Part shown: in pieces, positions 26,073 through 34,360 of the stretch | Numbering within the stretch: the stretch's first letter is position 1 | Layout: each line of letters opens with the position of its first letter | Source: Akkermansia muciniphila | Lineage (GTDB): Bacteria; Verrucomicrobiota; Verrucomicrobiia; Verrucomicrobiales; DEV007 | DNA length: 64,000 nucleotides | Assembly (NCBI GenBank): GCA_945883495.1 | Contig: CAMCXS010000001.1 | Span: forward strand, 124,001-188,000 | Direction of reading: 5' to 3' | Notes under the pieces: generated by a model | The model's database searches: none | Told to the model about the DNA's origin: nothing | Seen by the model: only the letters and a program-made list of their open reading frames with translations | Program-made: the position numbers and the translations under genes

Positions 26073-26531
26073 TTACGGGAAGGGCACTAGCTGCAGAGGA
26101 GAGCGGTAGACACGCAACGTTGCGGTGCGACTCGTCGGGCTGGAATCTCCGCCTCCCGTCCAGGAGCCGGGCGTCCAACTGCCGGTATCGTCGGTGCTCT
26201 GGATCGTGAGGGTGACATCCACTGCCTGCAACTGCAACCCGGAGATCGTCTCAGACGCCTGCGTCCCAAAACTAACGGACGCTTGAGGGTCCGTGGGCAA
26301 AAGTGCGCTTACCTGGGCTGTCGTCAACCCAAGGCCATAGAGGGCACATGCATTTTCCAACAAGGCGTTTCCACGGGATACGCGCCACGCAATCTCATCC
26401 TGCGTATTCATTCCCAGGCTCAAACTGGAGGCGGCACTCACAGCGATTCCCAGAATGGCCGCCGCGATTAAAGTATCCGCGAGGGAATAGCCACGACGGG
26501 AAAAGGAGCTTGATTTCGACTGCACCTGCAT
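26073..26531 (-). CDS. type IV pilin-like / pseudopilin protein (minor)
   Basis: A 152 aa protein with a class III (prepilin) signal RRG-YSLADTLIAAAILGIAVSAASSL: basic leader, Gly before the cleavage point, and a hydrophobic helix. Position +5 of the mature protein is Asp rather than the usual Glu. The rest is a small beta-rich head with a low-complexity stretch (STDDTGSWTPGSWTGGGDSSPTS). It lies 7 bases downstream of the 26539-27900 gene and is probably the last gene of a three-gene pilin-like operon. Confidence 0.75.
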   Translation of the reverse strand: MQVQSKSSSFSRRGYSLADTLIAAAILGIAVSAASSLSLGMNTQDEIAWRVSRGNALLENACALYGLGLTTAQVSALLPTDPQASVSFGTQASETISGLQLQAVDVTLTIQSTDDTGSWTPGSWTGGGDSSPTSRTATLRVYRSPLQLVPFP

Positions 26532-26538
26532 GCTTGGT

Positions 26539-27900
26539 TCAAAACTGTTGATAGGTTTCCACCCAGAATGAGCGCCAGAGTAGCTGATCGAACCATTCCG
26601 GACGGGCTGTCTCCGCGCGGAGGTGAATCGTGCCTGACTCTATAGTCAGATCATCATCCGTCGAAATCCCGCCTCGCAGCGTTGTGGTGCTCGTGGAACT
26701 GAGTGTCAACGGCTGGTGGTCTGCGATCAAATGAAGGCGGTAATCAGTGCCGTTCTGGAAGAGAAGCGTAGGGGCCGCCGCGTTGTTTGATGAAAAGGCA
26801 ATGATCAGGGGACGGGAATTGTTGTCGTGAAATGTCACAGCCACGGTAGTGCTCGAACGAATAATAATCATGACGGGAGCTAAATTCTCTACCGCCATTT
26901 GCGCCGCAGTGCTTGTCTGGCCGATCAGTGATAGACTCAGCGGCTGATCTAATACCACGCTAGCTAGGTTAAGGCTATTCAGGTTGATAGTAAATGACCC
27001 GGCTCCATTCCCTGTGATCCCATTCTGATTGTGCGTGCTGTTCGCCGCCAGTGAAATAGCCCCCAGCGAGATCGCTCGTTCCGTCATGGATACCGCTATC
27101 GCGTTGCTGGAGAATGGGCCCCAATCATCCGCGAAGATGGCGGGGTAGGAGCCAGAAGCAAGAACGGACCCGGCTGGAGCAAACCAGTTCGGAAGGCTTA
27201 GCCCGGGAAGATTCTGAGGAGCCAAGGTTGCCCCAGCAAGATTCTCTACGGCGACGTTCGACTTTGCCACCGTTCCGCTATATCCGGAAAACTGTGCAGC
27301 TTTGAAACTGAATGTATTGTTTGAGGCCTGGGGCTGCCAAATCAGCGCTTTGCCGAAAACGGTTAAGTTGCCGCTAATCGTGCGACTTGCGTCCTGGCTG
27401 CGAGCGTCCAGCAACACCCCGGTATTCGCCAGAGCCCGGCTCTGAATCCGAGTGGAAACGGTCTTGGGAGCTGTCGTGATCCAGTTGCCCCCGTCATCAA
27501 GTCGATTGAAGACTGAGATGTTCACCGACATCTGGTAAGGCAATCCGTCTGCATTCGGGCCCACATGGTTATAGACCGAAGCCCTCTGGGTCGTGGTGAA
27601 CGCAGTCCGGTTCCAAGCAGGCACCACGATCCGGCCCCACCCACCCGAAATCTCTACAGTCTCGTCCCCTCCAGATGATGAGGTCCAAATCCGTCTGAAT
27701 GCATAATCCTTCGCCAGCTGACGACCGTTATATTCGCGCAAGCGCCGTACGCACCCCTCATCCAGCGCGTCCACTTGGCCAACGCGCGCCTGCATGATCG
27801 CAATCATCCCAAGCAGGCCAACTGTGCCAACCGCGCAAATGATCAGGGCGACAACACTTACCGCGCCCCGAAAGTGATGATGACTGATTGGAAGGTGCAC
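26539..27900 (-). CDS. membrane-anchored pilus-assembly-like protein, 453 aa
   Basis: GTG 27900 is chosen because it lies 10 bases after the upstream stop and puts a hydrophobic segment (GAVSVVALIICAVGTVGLLGMIAIM) at residues about 12-36, as in PilX-like proteins; upstream frame-open sequence is poor. The rest is exported: an early helical part with two cysteines absent from later regions, then a long Ser/Thr/Asn-rich beta-solenoid-like body (LGAISLAANSTHNQNGITGNGAGSFTI, broken into shorter stretches). It is flanked by two prepilin-like genes. Precise family not recognised. Confidence 0.65.
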   Translation of the reverse strand: MHLPISHHHFRGAVSVVALIICAVGTVGLLGMIAIMQARVGQVDALDEGCVRRLREYNGRQLAKDYAFRRIWTSSSGGDETVEISGGWGRIVVPAWNRTAFTTTQRASVYNHVGPNADGLPYQMSVNISVFNRLDDGGNWITTAPKTVSTRIQSRALANTGVLLDARSQDASRTISGNLTVFGKALIWQPQASNNTFSFKAAQFSGYSGTVAKSNVAVENLAGATLAPQNLPGLSLPNWFAPAGSVLASGSYPAIFADDWGPFSSNAIAVSMTERAISLGAISLAANSTHNQNGITGNGAGSFTINLNSLNLASVVLDQPLSLSLIGQTSTAAQMAVENLAPVMIIIRSSTTVAVTFHDNNSRPLIIAFSSNNAAAPTLLFQNGTDYRLHLIADHQPLTLSSTSTTTLRGGISTDDDLTIESGTIHLRAETARPEWFDQLLWRSFWVETYQQF

Positions 27901-27910
27901 TGCTTGGATT

Positions 27911-28822
27911 CTATTGCTGGCTCGGAAAAGCCGGAACGGTGAAGAAGAAACGCGTCCTCCCGCCCATCCGGTAATAATCCCAAACCGCACTACCGGCGGG
28001 AGCAGTCGGCTCAGGAGGTGTGGTTGGCGACTCAAGAGTCCGCGCCGCAGGATCGGGCCACCAAACAAGGTAAAATGGGTGCTCCTCAGCTACCATATAC
28101 TTCTGTATAGCCGCATTCGCCTCATACGGCGCCAAGCCCTTTCGGTAGAAATGCACGGCAGCTGGGGCAAATGCCGTCCCCGTTCCAGATGGATAGAGGA
28201 TGTCGTAGTAGCTTGTCAAAGACCCATCCACATAGCGGCGGACCGCCACGTAGTTCCCAATTCCCGTCACTGCGACCAAATCCAAGTCATAGATCGACAG
28301 CACCTGAAGCGCTGTGGCCGTGCCACTCGGCTGTAACACCATAATCGTCAAATCCTCCGCCATGGACGGACCGCTGTAAGAGACAAACTGAGCGGTGTCC
28401 GTCGCACCGAACTGTGTCACCAGATGGGACAGAAATCGCTCCGGAGTGTCCAACACCGGACTTCCAGAGGGGTAAGGGATTGTGCTAGGCCTCAACGTGT
28501 TTAGCCCATTCCGTCCCAGACAGTATACAGCCGACGCCGCCGCTACATCATCTCGAAAAAGCTCGGCCAACTGGCCAGCGAAAGCTCCGCGCCCATGATT
28601 TGGCGCCGAGTAGACGCTCATGGTGTCTTGGTCCACTCCGAGCAGGTTCTGAAACGTCGATCTGCCCAAGGTGATTGGCTGCAGCGAACTAAGGCTCCTG
28701 GAGTTTGCCGATATGTTCTGATATACCAGCGTAGCCGCAGTGAAGAACACCGCAGAGAGGCTAATGGTAGCGATGACCTCCACTACGGTGAACGCGGCTG
28801 AGGGACTTCGGGAGCAACGCAT
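27911..28822 (-). CDS. prepilin-like protein, 303 aa
   Basis: ATG 28822 gives a short basic leader and AFTVVEVIATISLSAVFFTAATLVY, a prepilin N terminus with Glu at +5 but Ala, not Gly, before the likely cleavage point. The globular part has segments such as FAGQLAELFRDDVAAASAVYCLGRNG and FYLVWWPDPAARTL, with no recognised domain. PVC genomes carry lineage-specific pseudopilin cassettes and this set may be one, though I could not confirm that. First gene of the trio 28822 to 26073, with its own promoter candidate. Confidence 0.7.
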   Translation of the reverse strand: MRCSRSPSAAFTVVEVIATISLSAVFFTAATLVYQNISANSRSLSSLQPITLGRSTFQNLLGVDQDTMSVYSAPNHGRGAFAGQLAELFRDDVAAASAVYCLGRNGLNTLRPSTIPYPSGSPVLDTPERFLSHLVTQFGATDTAQFVSYSGPSMAEDLTIMVLQPSGTATALQVLSIYDLDLVAVTGIGNYVAVRRYVDGSLTSYYDILYPSGTGTAFAPAAVHFYRKGLAPYEANAAIQKYMVAEEHPFYLVWWPDPAARTLESPTTPPEPTAPAGSAVWDYYRMGGRTRFFFTVPAFPSQQ

Positions 28823-28832
28823 AGCCCCTGAA

Positions 28833-28859
28833 ATTATACTCAATCTTATTAATTATCAA
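28833..28859 (-). promoter_or_regulatory. candidate sigma-70-type promoter for the pilin-like operon
   Basis: On the minus strand TTGATA (28859-28854), a 15-base spacer and a perfect TATAAT (28838-28833) precede the ATG at 28822. The expected transcription start is about 4-5 bases before the ATG, which would make the message nearly leaderless. The 15-base spacer is short, so the -35 match may be partly fortuitous. Confidence 0.45.
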
Positions 28860-28862
28860 ACT

Positions 28863-29891
28863 TTATTTCGCATTACTTCCGTTCGGCACTTGTGTTGACT
28901 TCTCTTCCGCTTCCAGAGGTATCAAGAGTTCGATCTTGGCCACGCGCCGCCACTCATCGACGTTTTTGCGCATAATTTCTGCTCGCTTCATTTGGAGCAT
29001 GCCATCGCGGACTTGATCCTTTATTTCGAGCAGTTCCGGCTGCCTCGCAGGGGATCGTGATTCCACCTTGATCAGGTGATATCCCATGCGCGTCCGCACG
29101 ACGTTCCCGATCTTCCCTACCTGCTGAGCGAAAGCCGCATCGGTGAATTCCGGCAAAAAGTCACCTCGCCGCATGAAGCCCAGATAACCACCATTCTCCG
29201 CCGTAGGCCCGTCCGATTTCTCTTTCGAGATCCGGCCGAAATCCAGGCCCGGATTCTCCAAGAGCATCGTGCGAAGCGCCTCAGCCTGGCGTCGCTTGTC
29301 ATCGATCTGCTTCTCATCTTGAATCCCCTCCAAATCGAAGAAGATATGTCGGCACTCAATAGTCTCTTCTCGATAGAACTGCACCTTGTTCTCTTCGTAG
29401 AATCCCGCGATCTGCGCATCCGTGGGGGGATCGACGTTCTTTGTGATGTCCTCAACCAGCTTTTGAATAAGCAAATTACGGCGGACATCCTCCGCTAACT
29501 CGGCCTTGGAAATCCCGGCCTCCTTTAAAAAGCTCTCTGGCGATCCGCCATCTGCAATACTCTTGACCACCACGGCGAGCCTTTGATCAATCTCCGCGTC
29601 CGTAATCTGAATTCCCCGGGAGCGCGCTGCGTTCACCAGCAGAAGCTTACCAATGAGATCCTCAATAACTTGCTTCTCCGCCTGCTGACTCATCGCCTTG
29701 GCTTGATCCGGAGGAAATCCTCGCAAGCGATCTAGAAAAGCGCCCAATTCACGGCCAACGTCGCTTTGGTAAATCGTGACCCCATCGACTCTCACCACCG
29801 GCCTGTCTTCCTGCTGTCCCCAGCAAGAAGAACTGCACAAGAACAGCCAGCAGATGGAAAGAACCAGTTGAAAGGAGAACACACTGTTCAT
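28863..29891 (-). CDS. SurA/PpiD-type parvulin peptidyl-prolyl isomerase
   Basis: A periplasmic folding chaperone/isomerase of 342 aa. It has a signal peptide (VLSICWLFLCSSSCWGQ), a SurA-like N-terminal helical chaperone part (VVRVDGVTIYQSDVGREL, ADGGSPESFLKEAGISKAEL), and a parvulin domain at about 165-270 with ECRHIFFDLEG, FGRISKEKSDGPTAENGGYLGFMRRGDFLPEF and RTRMGYHLIKVESR. A charged tail follows. It sits 41 bases after the Clp-like gene and 40 bases before the pilin-like operon, and could help fold exported products of either. Confidence 0.92.
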   Translation of the reverse strand: MNSVFSFQLVLSICWLFLCSSSCWGQQEDRPVVRVDGVTIYQSDVGRELGAFLDRLRGFPPDQAKAMSQQAEKQVIEDLIGKLLLVNAARSRGIQITDAEIDQRLAVVVKSIADGGSPESFLKEAGISKAELAEDVRRNLLIQKLVEDITKNVDPPTDAQIAGFYEENKVQFYREETIECRHIFFDLEGIQDEKQIDDKRRQAEALRTMLLENPGLDFGRISKEKSDGPTAENGGYLGFMRRGDFLPEFTDAAFAQQVGKIGNVVRTRMGYHLIKVESRSPARQPELLEIKDQVRDGMLQMKRAEIMRKNVDEWRRVAKIELLIPLEAEEKSTQVPNGSNAK

Positions 29892-29932
29892 GAAGCAAGT
29901 CGTAATGGGGAATTATCCAGGAAGATCGGCGT

Positions 29933-32218
29933 TCATCCAACCTTTTCCTCGACAAGCAGCCGATTCTCTCGCTCATCCCAGTCAATCACCAAGCATTTCC
30001 CGGCATGTTCGGGTCCGGCCACCAACATCCGAGCCAGGGGCATGACCACCTCTTCTTCAATGGCTCGTTGCAGCGGCCTCGCGCCGTAAACTGGGTCGAA
30101 ACCATTGGACGCCACCCTTCTTACCAAGCGCTCTCCAAACGCCAGCGCGATCTTCCGATCCATAAATCCCTCGCGACGAGCCAATCCATCTAGCTCCAGC
30201 CGGGTGATCTGCTCAATGGTGGAACGCCCCAACGGCTTGAACTCTACGATATGATCGATCCGGTTGAAAAACTCCGGCCGGAAGAATGCCCGGATCGCAC
30301 GCGCATCCGTCCGCACCGGCGGAGCTTCGGGATCGGCCTGCCCCCCGCTGAAGCCGAGCGGCCCTGAACTGGTAGAGCCCAGATTCGAGGTCATCACGAT
30401 GATGCTGCTGTTGAACGCCGTAACCCTGCCCAACGCATCGCAAAGCCGCCCCTCCTCAAACACATTCATCAGCAAGTCGAACACCTCAGAGGACGCCTTC
30501 TCCACCTCGTCGAAAAGCACCACCGAAAACGGATTCGCCCGGACCCGGCGGATCAATTCAGCCGGACGCCCATGGACGTTGCCAATCAAGCGCTCGGCGG
30601 CGTCAGGACCTGCATATTCACTCATGTCGAGCCGAATGAGCCTCTCTTTTTCGGACTTACCGGGAAACAGAAAATCTCCCAGCAGCTTCACTAACTGCGT
30701 TTTGCCCACTCCAGTCGGCCCCACGAAGAGCAGCACCGCGATGGGCCGCGCCGGATCGTTGAGCCCGGCCTTAAACTTCGCAATCGTCCGGCAAACCTTG
30801 CTCACTGCTTCCTCCTGCCCCAGCAGACGAGCCCCAAAATTCGCGATCAACGAATCCAGAACCAACGGTTCATCGTCCCTCAAAAATCGCTCCGGCAATC
30901 CGGTCACCGAGGAAAACTCCCGGCGCACGTCGTTGAGCCCCGTCTCAGGCGCCCCATGTTCTCGCAATTTGCGATCGACGATCCCGCCCATCAACTGAAT
31001 CGCCTTGCCGGGAAAAGCGACATATGGCTGAAACCGCCGGAACAAGTGAAACACCTCAGCCGAAGCGGCGTGGGAAAAGATCACCGGCTCATTTTGGGTG
31101 TAAAACTCTCCGGCGAGCTCAAGCACCGAGAGGGCCTGCCGTTCCGTCAGCTCATCGATCTTGAGAATCCGCATTTCATCGATCAACCCCGGGAGCACCC
31201 GGTCGCAAGCGTCGATTTCCTGAGGAGTGGCCTCGGCCACGATTCGGAGTTCGCCGTTGCGCAGATAAGGAATTAAGAATGCGGCCACGCTGCTCTCGGG
31301 ACCGATTCCCCCGGTCCCCGCCAAGTCCACCAAGTTCTCCACACAGAGAACTCCCCGCAGCCCCGCCAGCTCCCGGATCGTCTCCTCGCAGCGTTGTTGC
31401 CACTCACCGAGATAGCGCATCCCCGCAATGATCCGGGCGGCGCTCGACAACCAAAACCGTGGCCGCGCCGCAGCGGATTCATCCTCCTTAAGCAAGCGTC
31501 GCACAGCCTCCACGAGGATACTCGTTTTCCCGCTTCCGGTCTCCCCCACCAGGCAAATGCTGCCGCTTTCTTCCCGCAGGGCGCGCATCAATTCCTGCAC
31601 TTCGGCATCGCGCTCCCAGGCCCGACCTATCCTTCCCGCAGATCGCTTATCCACCGGACTGGCTACCCGCGAAAGCTGCGGAAAGAGTTCCGGCGTCCGC
31701 TCCCGGGGCGAACTCTCTTTAATCGATACCGACAGGGTTTCAATCTCACAGGCGGCGGGCGGCAGAAACCGCGTCAACTCCCGGGGGGTGCGATCGCTCA
31801 AAAACTGCCGCGCGTAGTGGACTGCCAACTCGTTGAACCGAGCCATCTCAAAGAAATCGAAGTAAACGTCGAGCGTGGGAAAACATGCCGCCCACAATCC
31901 GGATGCACGGCGCCCCACCGCGCAGGGGAGTTTGAAATGAATCGGCTCCCGACACGGAAAGCGCCGCTCTCCATCGCGGTACTCAGGGACAATCGCCACC
32001 TTCACCTGGCGGATCGTCCCTTCGGCGAAATCTGGATCCAGCCAAAAGAAGTCGTCCTGACGGGAGCGATGCACCAAGTAGTCCCGGAGGTGATCAAGCA
32101 CCTCTTTGCGCGTTTCACCCACGGCGATTCCTTCCTCGAAGTCATCGATCAACCGGGCCGTGAATTTGCCTTGATGACTTTGCCAGATGAAGACCGGACA
32201 TTGATACGTCGTTGCCAT
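29933..32218 (-). CDS. Clp/HSP100-like double AAA+ ATPase with unusual N-domain
   Basis: ATG 32218 gives 761 aa. The first ~190 residues are not the Clp N-domain and I do not recognise them. AAA domain 1 has Walker A GETGSGKTS (about 225-233) and the pore-type stretch IAGMRYLGEWQQR, but Walker B reads GVLCVENLVDL, lacking the usual Asp. AAA domain 2 is intact: GPTGVGKTQL (about 498), VVLFDEVEKAS (about 566), MTSNLGS, FRPEFFNRID and the C-terminal ClpB-type GFDPVYGARPLQRAIEEEV. It is probably an unfoldase or disaggregase; substrates unknown. No ClpP-docking loop was identified. Confidence 0.88.
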   Translation of the reverse strand: MATTYQCPVFIWQSHQGKFTARLIDDFEEGIAVGETRKEVLDHLRDYLVHRSRQDDFFWLDPDFAEGTIRQVKVAIVPEYRDGERRFPCREPIHFKLPCAVGRRASGLWAACFPTLDVYFDFFEMARFNELAVHYARQFLSDRTPRELTRFLPPAACEIETLSVSIKESSPRERTPELFPQLSRVASPVDKRSAGRIGRAWERDAEVQELMRALREESGSICLVGETGSGKTSILVEAVRRLLKEDESAAARPRFWLSSAARIIAGMRYLGEWQQRCEETIRELAGLRGVLCVENLVDLAGTGGIGPESSVAAFLIPYLRNGELRIVAEATPQEIDACDRVLPGLIDEMRILKIDELTERQALSVLELAGEFYTQNEPVIFSHAASAEVFHLFRRFQPYVAFPGKAIQLMGGIVDRKLREHGAPETGLNDVRREFSSVTGLPERFLRDDEPLVLDSLIANFGARLLGQEEAVSKVCRTIAKFKAGLNDPARPIAVLLFVGPTGVGKTQLVKLLGDFLFPGKSEKERLIRLDMSEYAGPDAAERLIGNVHGRPAELIRRVRANPFSVVLFDEVEKASSEVFDLLMNVFEEGRLCDALGRVTAFNSSIIVMTSNLGSTSSGPLGFSGGQADPEAPPVRTDARAIRAFFRPEFFNRIDHIVEFKPLGRSTIEQITRLELDGLARREGFMDRKIALAFGERLVRRVASNGFDPVYGARPLQRAIEEEVVMPLARMLVAGPEHAGKCLVIDWDERENRLLVEEKVG

Positions 32219-32284
32219 GAGAACCAGCGGAAGCCCGGTAACTTCCACGAGGCGAGCCCGGTTGAAAACCGGAAGTTGCTTTCC

Positions 32285-33457
32285 TCAAAGCGAGGCGTTC
32301 AACGTCGGCTCCGCCAGGGCCATGGACCAGTTGTTCTCACTCCAGTATTCCGCGGTCCAACCCTCGAAATTCTTAAAGTACATCCGAGCGTGGTCGAATT
32401 GATACTCCGGTTCATAGTCGAAAGCCAACTCTGAGATCAGCGGCGGCCGTTCCTCCGGAAGGCGCGAAGCGGTCGTTTCCAGAAGATACGATTGCCCTTC
32501 CCAACGGAGGACACACCAGGCGTGACCTTGCCCCTTGTGCTTGCCCAGAACCACCCTCGCCTCGTAGCCTCGTGAGAGAAGGAGTTGCGCCAGCGCCAGG
32601 GAAGTGTCTTCACAATCTCCAGTGCCACGGCGCAGCGTTTCCTCCGGCATATTCCAAGAGTCCGCGCCACCGATTCGTTCGGCATCCCTCTGGTATCGAT
32701 TGGTTGAAACCAATCCAGTCCAAATCTGCATCACGTCGGCCAGTCCCCGGTGCGCCGTCTCTCGATCCGCAACCGGCTGGAGAAACTGGCTAGCACGGCG
32801 CCAAAACCCATCCGAATCCGTGGCTACCAAATCGTTGGTGCGGCGGCAATCCGGACATTGAATCACCAAAGTGGTTTGCCCGCCCCCTGTTACGGAAACC
32901 CCGTGTCCCCGCCCGCACCAGCGGCACACGTTGTAGAACCCACTCACGCCCTGTGACCTCATTGGCGGGCGAAACTCGGGAAACACCGTCGCCAGTACCA
33001 CGATGCAACCCGGTCTGGACTGCGCCGGATCCTCAAAAAAATCTACGGCCAAGTGGGTGTAGCCCGGATCAACAACGTCGCTCCAACTCCCGACCTCCGC
33101 GAAGAGACGCTGGTCTGAAGCCCCGTAAATTAGATTCCCAGCCAAGGAGCGCACCGCAGGTATTCTCTGCCCCGCAAAACGAAATGCGCCCTCCAAGCCC
33201 CCATTCGATCCGTTCCGAGTGTAGTCATCCAAGGCGACTTGGAGCTCTGGGTGCACGCTGAGCTTGGGCACCCCGGCCCGTGTCCTCGCGATGTTGGCCG
33301 CAGCCAGAAAATCAAGAACCTTCGCCTCGGAGTCGATGGAAGATCCATGATCGGAGAGAGTGGCTTTAGCAGCCTGCGGCCGCGCAGTGGAATGAGCTGC
33401 CCAGAAAAAAGCGCCGGCGATAAGGAATGTAGTGGCGAAGGCAAGAAAGCGGCGCAT
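32285..33457 (-). CDS. exported transglutaminase-like protein with CAP-like and zinc-ribbon parts
   Basis: The 390 aa protein starts with a hydrophobic signal or anchor (FLAFATTFLIAGAFFWAA). Residues 45-160 recall the CAP/SCP fold (LDFLAAANIARTRAGVPKLSVHPELQVALDDYT). A four-cysteine ribbon follows (Cys178, Cys181, Cys201, Cys204). The C-terminal part has the transglutaminase/protease-like triad region: GTGDCEDTSLALAQLLLSRG (Cys282), GHAWCVLRW (His312) and LLETTA. The function of such secreted members is unknown. It lies upstream of the Clp-like gene with a 66-base gap. Confidence 0.78.
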   Translation of the reverse strand: MRRFLAFATTFLIAGAFFWAAHSTARPQAAKATLSDHGSSIDSEAKVLDFLAAANIARTRAGVPKLSVHPELQVALDDYTRNGSNGGLEGAFRFAGQRIPAVRSLAGNLIYGASDQRLFAEVGSWSDVVDPGYTHLAVDFFEDPAQSRPGCIVVLATVFPEFRPPMRSQGVSGFYNVCRWCGRGHGVSVTGGGQTTLVIQCPDCRRTNDLVATDSDGFWRRASQFLQPVADRETAHRGLADVMQIWTGLVSTNRYQRDAERIGGADSWNMPEETLRRGTGDCEDTSLALAQLLLSRGYEARVVLGKHKGQGHAWCVLRWEGQSYLLETTASRLPEERPPLISELAFDYEPEYQFDHARMYFKNFEGWTAEYWSENNWSMALAEPTLNASL

Positions 33458-33467
33458 CGGGGCTTCG

Positions 33468-33505
33468 AATTTCCATAATTATAATTAATATGGAAATTTT
33501 AGCAA
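33468..33505 (-). promoter_or_regulatory. promoter with a 9-bp palindromic site over the -10 box
   Basis: On the minus strand TTGCTA (33505-33500), a 16-base spacer and TATAAT (33483-33478) precede the transglutaminase-like gene; the start of transcription would be about 13 bases before its ATG at 33457. The arms AATTTCCAT (33468-33476) and ATGGAAATT (33490-33498) form a perfect inverted repeat around the -10 box, the layout of a repressor operator. Confidence 0.5.
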
Positions 33506-33525
33506 CCCCGCACCCAAGTTTTCCT

Positions 33526-34077
33526 TCAGCCTGACTGGAGACGCCGCTTTAAGATATCCATGACCTCGCTTACGTCGAAGCAGACTTCACTTCCTTCCTT
33601 CGTTTGGATCACGTCAATGCGCCGCCCACCGGCTTGACGCAGGGTCTGGCTGGCCCAAGTGAGGTTGGAGGCCGCGAGAACGTCATACTCGTCCGATGGG
33701 CGCGTGACCTGGTAGGGGCGCTCCATTGAGCCATCGCCCGTCGATAAAATTCCTTCGATACAACGGATGGCGATGGCTCGTTCCCTCTCCATCTCCTCGT
33801 TCTGGCCCAACCTTTCATAGACGAGGGCCAATTTGAGATGGGCGCCGGCGCTCAGAATGTGACTGGGGCGCATTCTTTGGCGCAGTTCCTGCTCGGCTTC
33901 CCGAAAGTGTTCGGAGGCGAAAAGAGTTTCAGCTTGGCTCAAATCACGAGAGTATGGATCGAAACCCGGTGCCTCCAGCAGGGCAGTCCGCAGCGCGAGA
34001 AAGTTTTCGGGTGCCGGGTTCTGGAGATAGCCGACGAACAATTGATCCATGGCGATGCTGGGGCGGGTAACAGACAT
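33526..34077 (-). CDS. helical-repeat protein of unknown function, 183 aa
   Basis: No signal peptide or membrane segment is visible. The middle (DLSQAETLFASEHFREAEQELRQ, AHLKLALVYERLGQNEEMERER) looks like two TPR-type helical hairpins. The C-terminal part contains a compact motif-rich segment: SMERPYQVTRPSDEYDVLA followed by GGRRIDVIQTKEGSEVCFDVSEV, which looks like a conserved domain I cannot name. It is divergent from the exbB gene, with a 283-base intergenic region between them. Confidence 0.65.
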   Translation of the reverse strand: MSVTRPSIAMDQLFVGYLQNPAPENFLALRTALLEAPGFDPYSRDLSQAETLFASEHFREAEQELRQRMRPSHILSAGAHLKLALVYERLGQNEEMERERAIAIRCIEGILSTGDGSMERPYQVTRPSDEYDVLAASNLTWASQTLRQAGGRRIDVIQTKEGSEVCFDVSEVMDILKRRLQSG

Positions 34078-34360
34078 TTCGAGGGCTGCCGGGCAGTCCC
34101 GGGCTTATAACTCAGCCAGCCCAGCGGGGCAAGCGCGGATCGGAGGAGGGCCAGGGGAGATGCCCAATGTGGTGACGACAGGAATTCCAGGCGGTAAAAC
34201 CTTGCAGGGAAGCCCGTCAGATAGCAAGATTGCTGGGCGTCAGGGCGCGTTGACAAGCCGCACGGAGAACCGCACTCCCGCTTTCCCGTCAAAATGCCCC
34301 GATTCGCCCCTAAATTCAAGAGCACCCTACGAGACAACGTCCAAGGTTTTCAACGCATCC

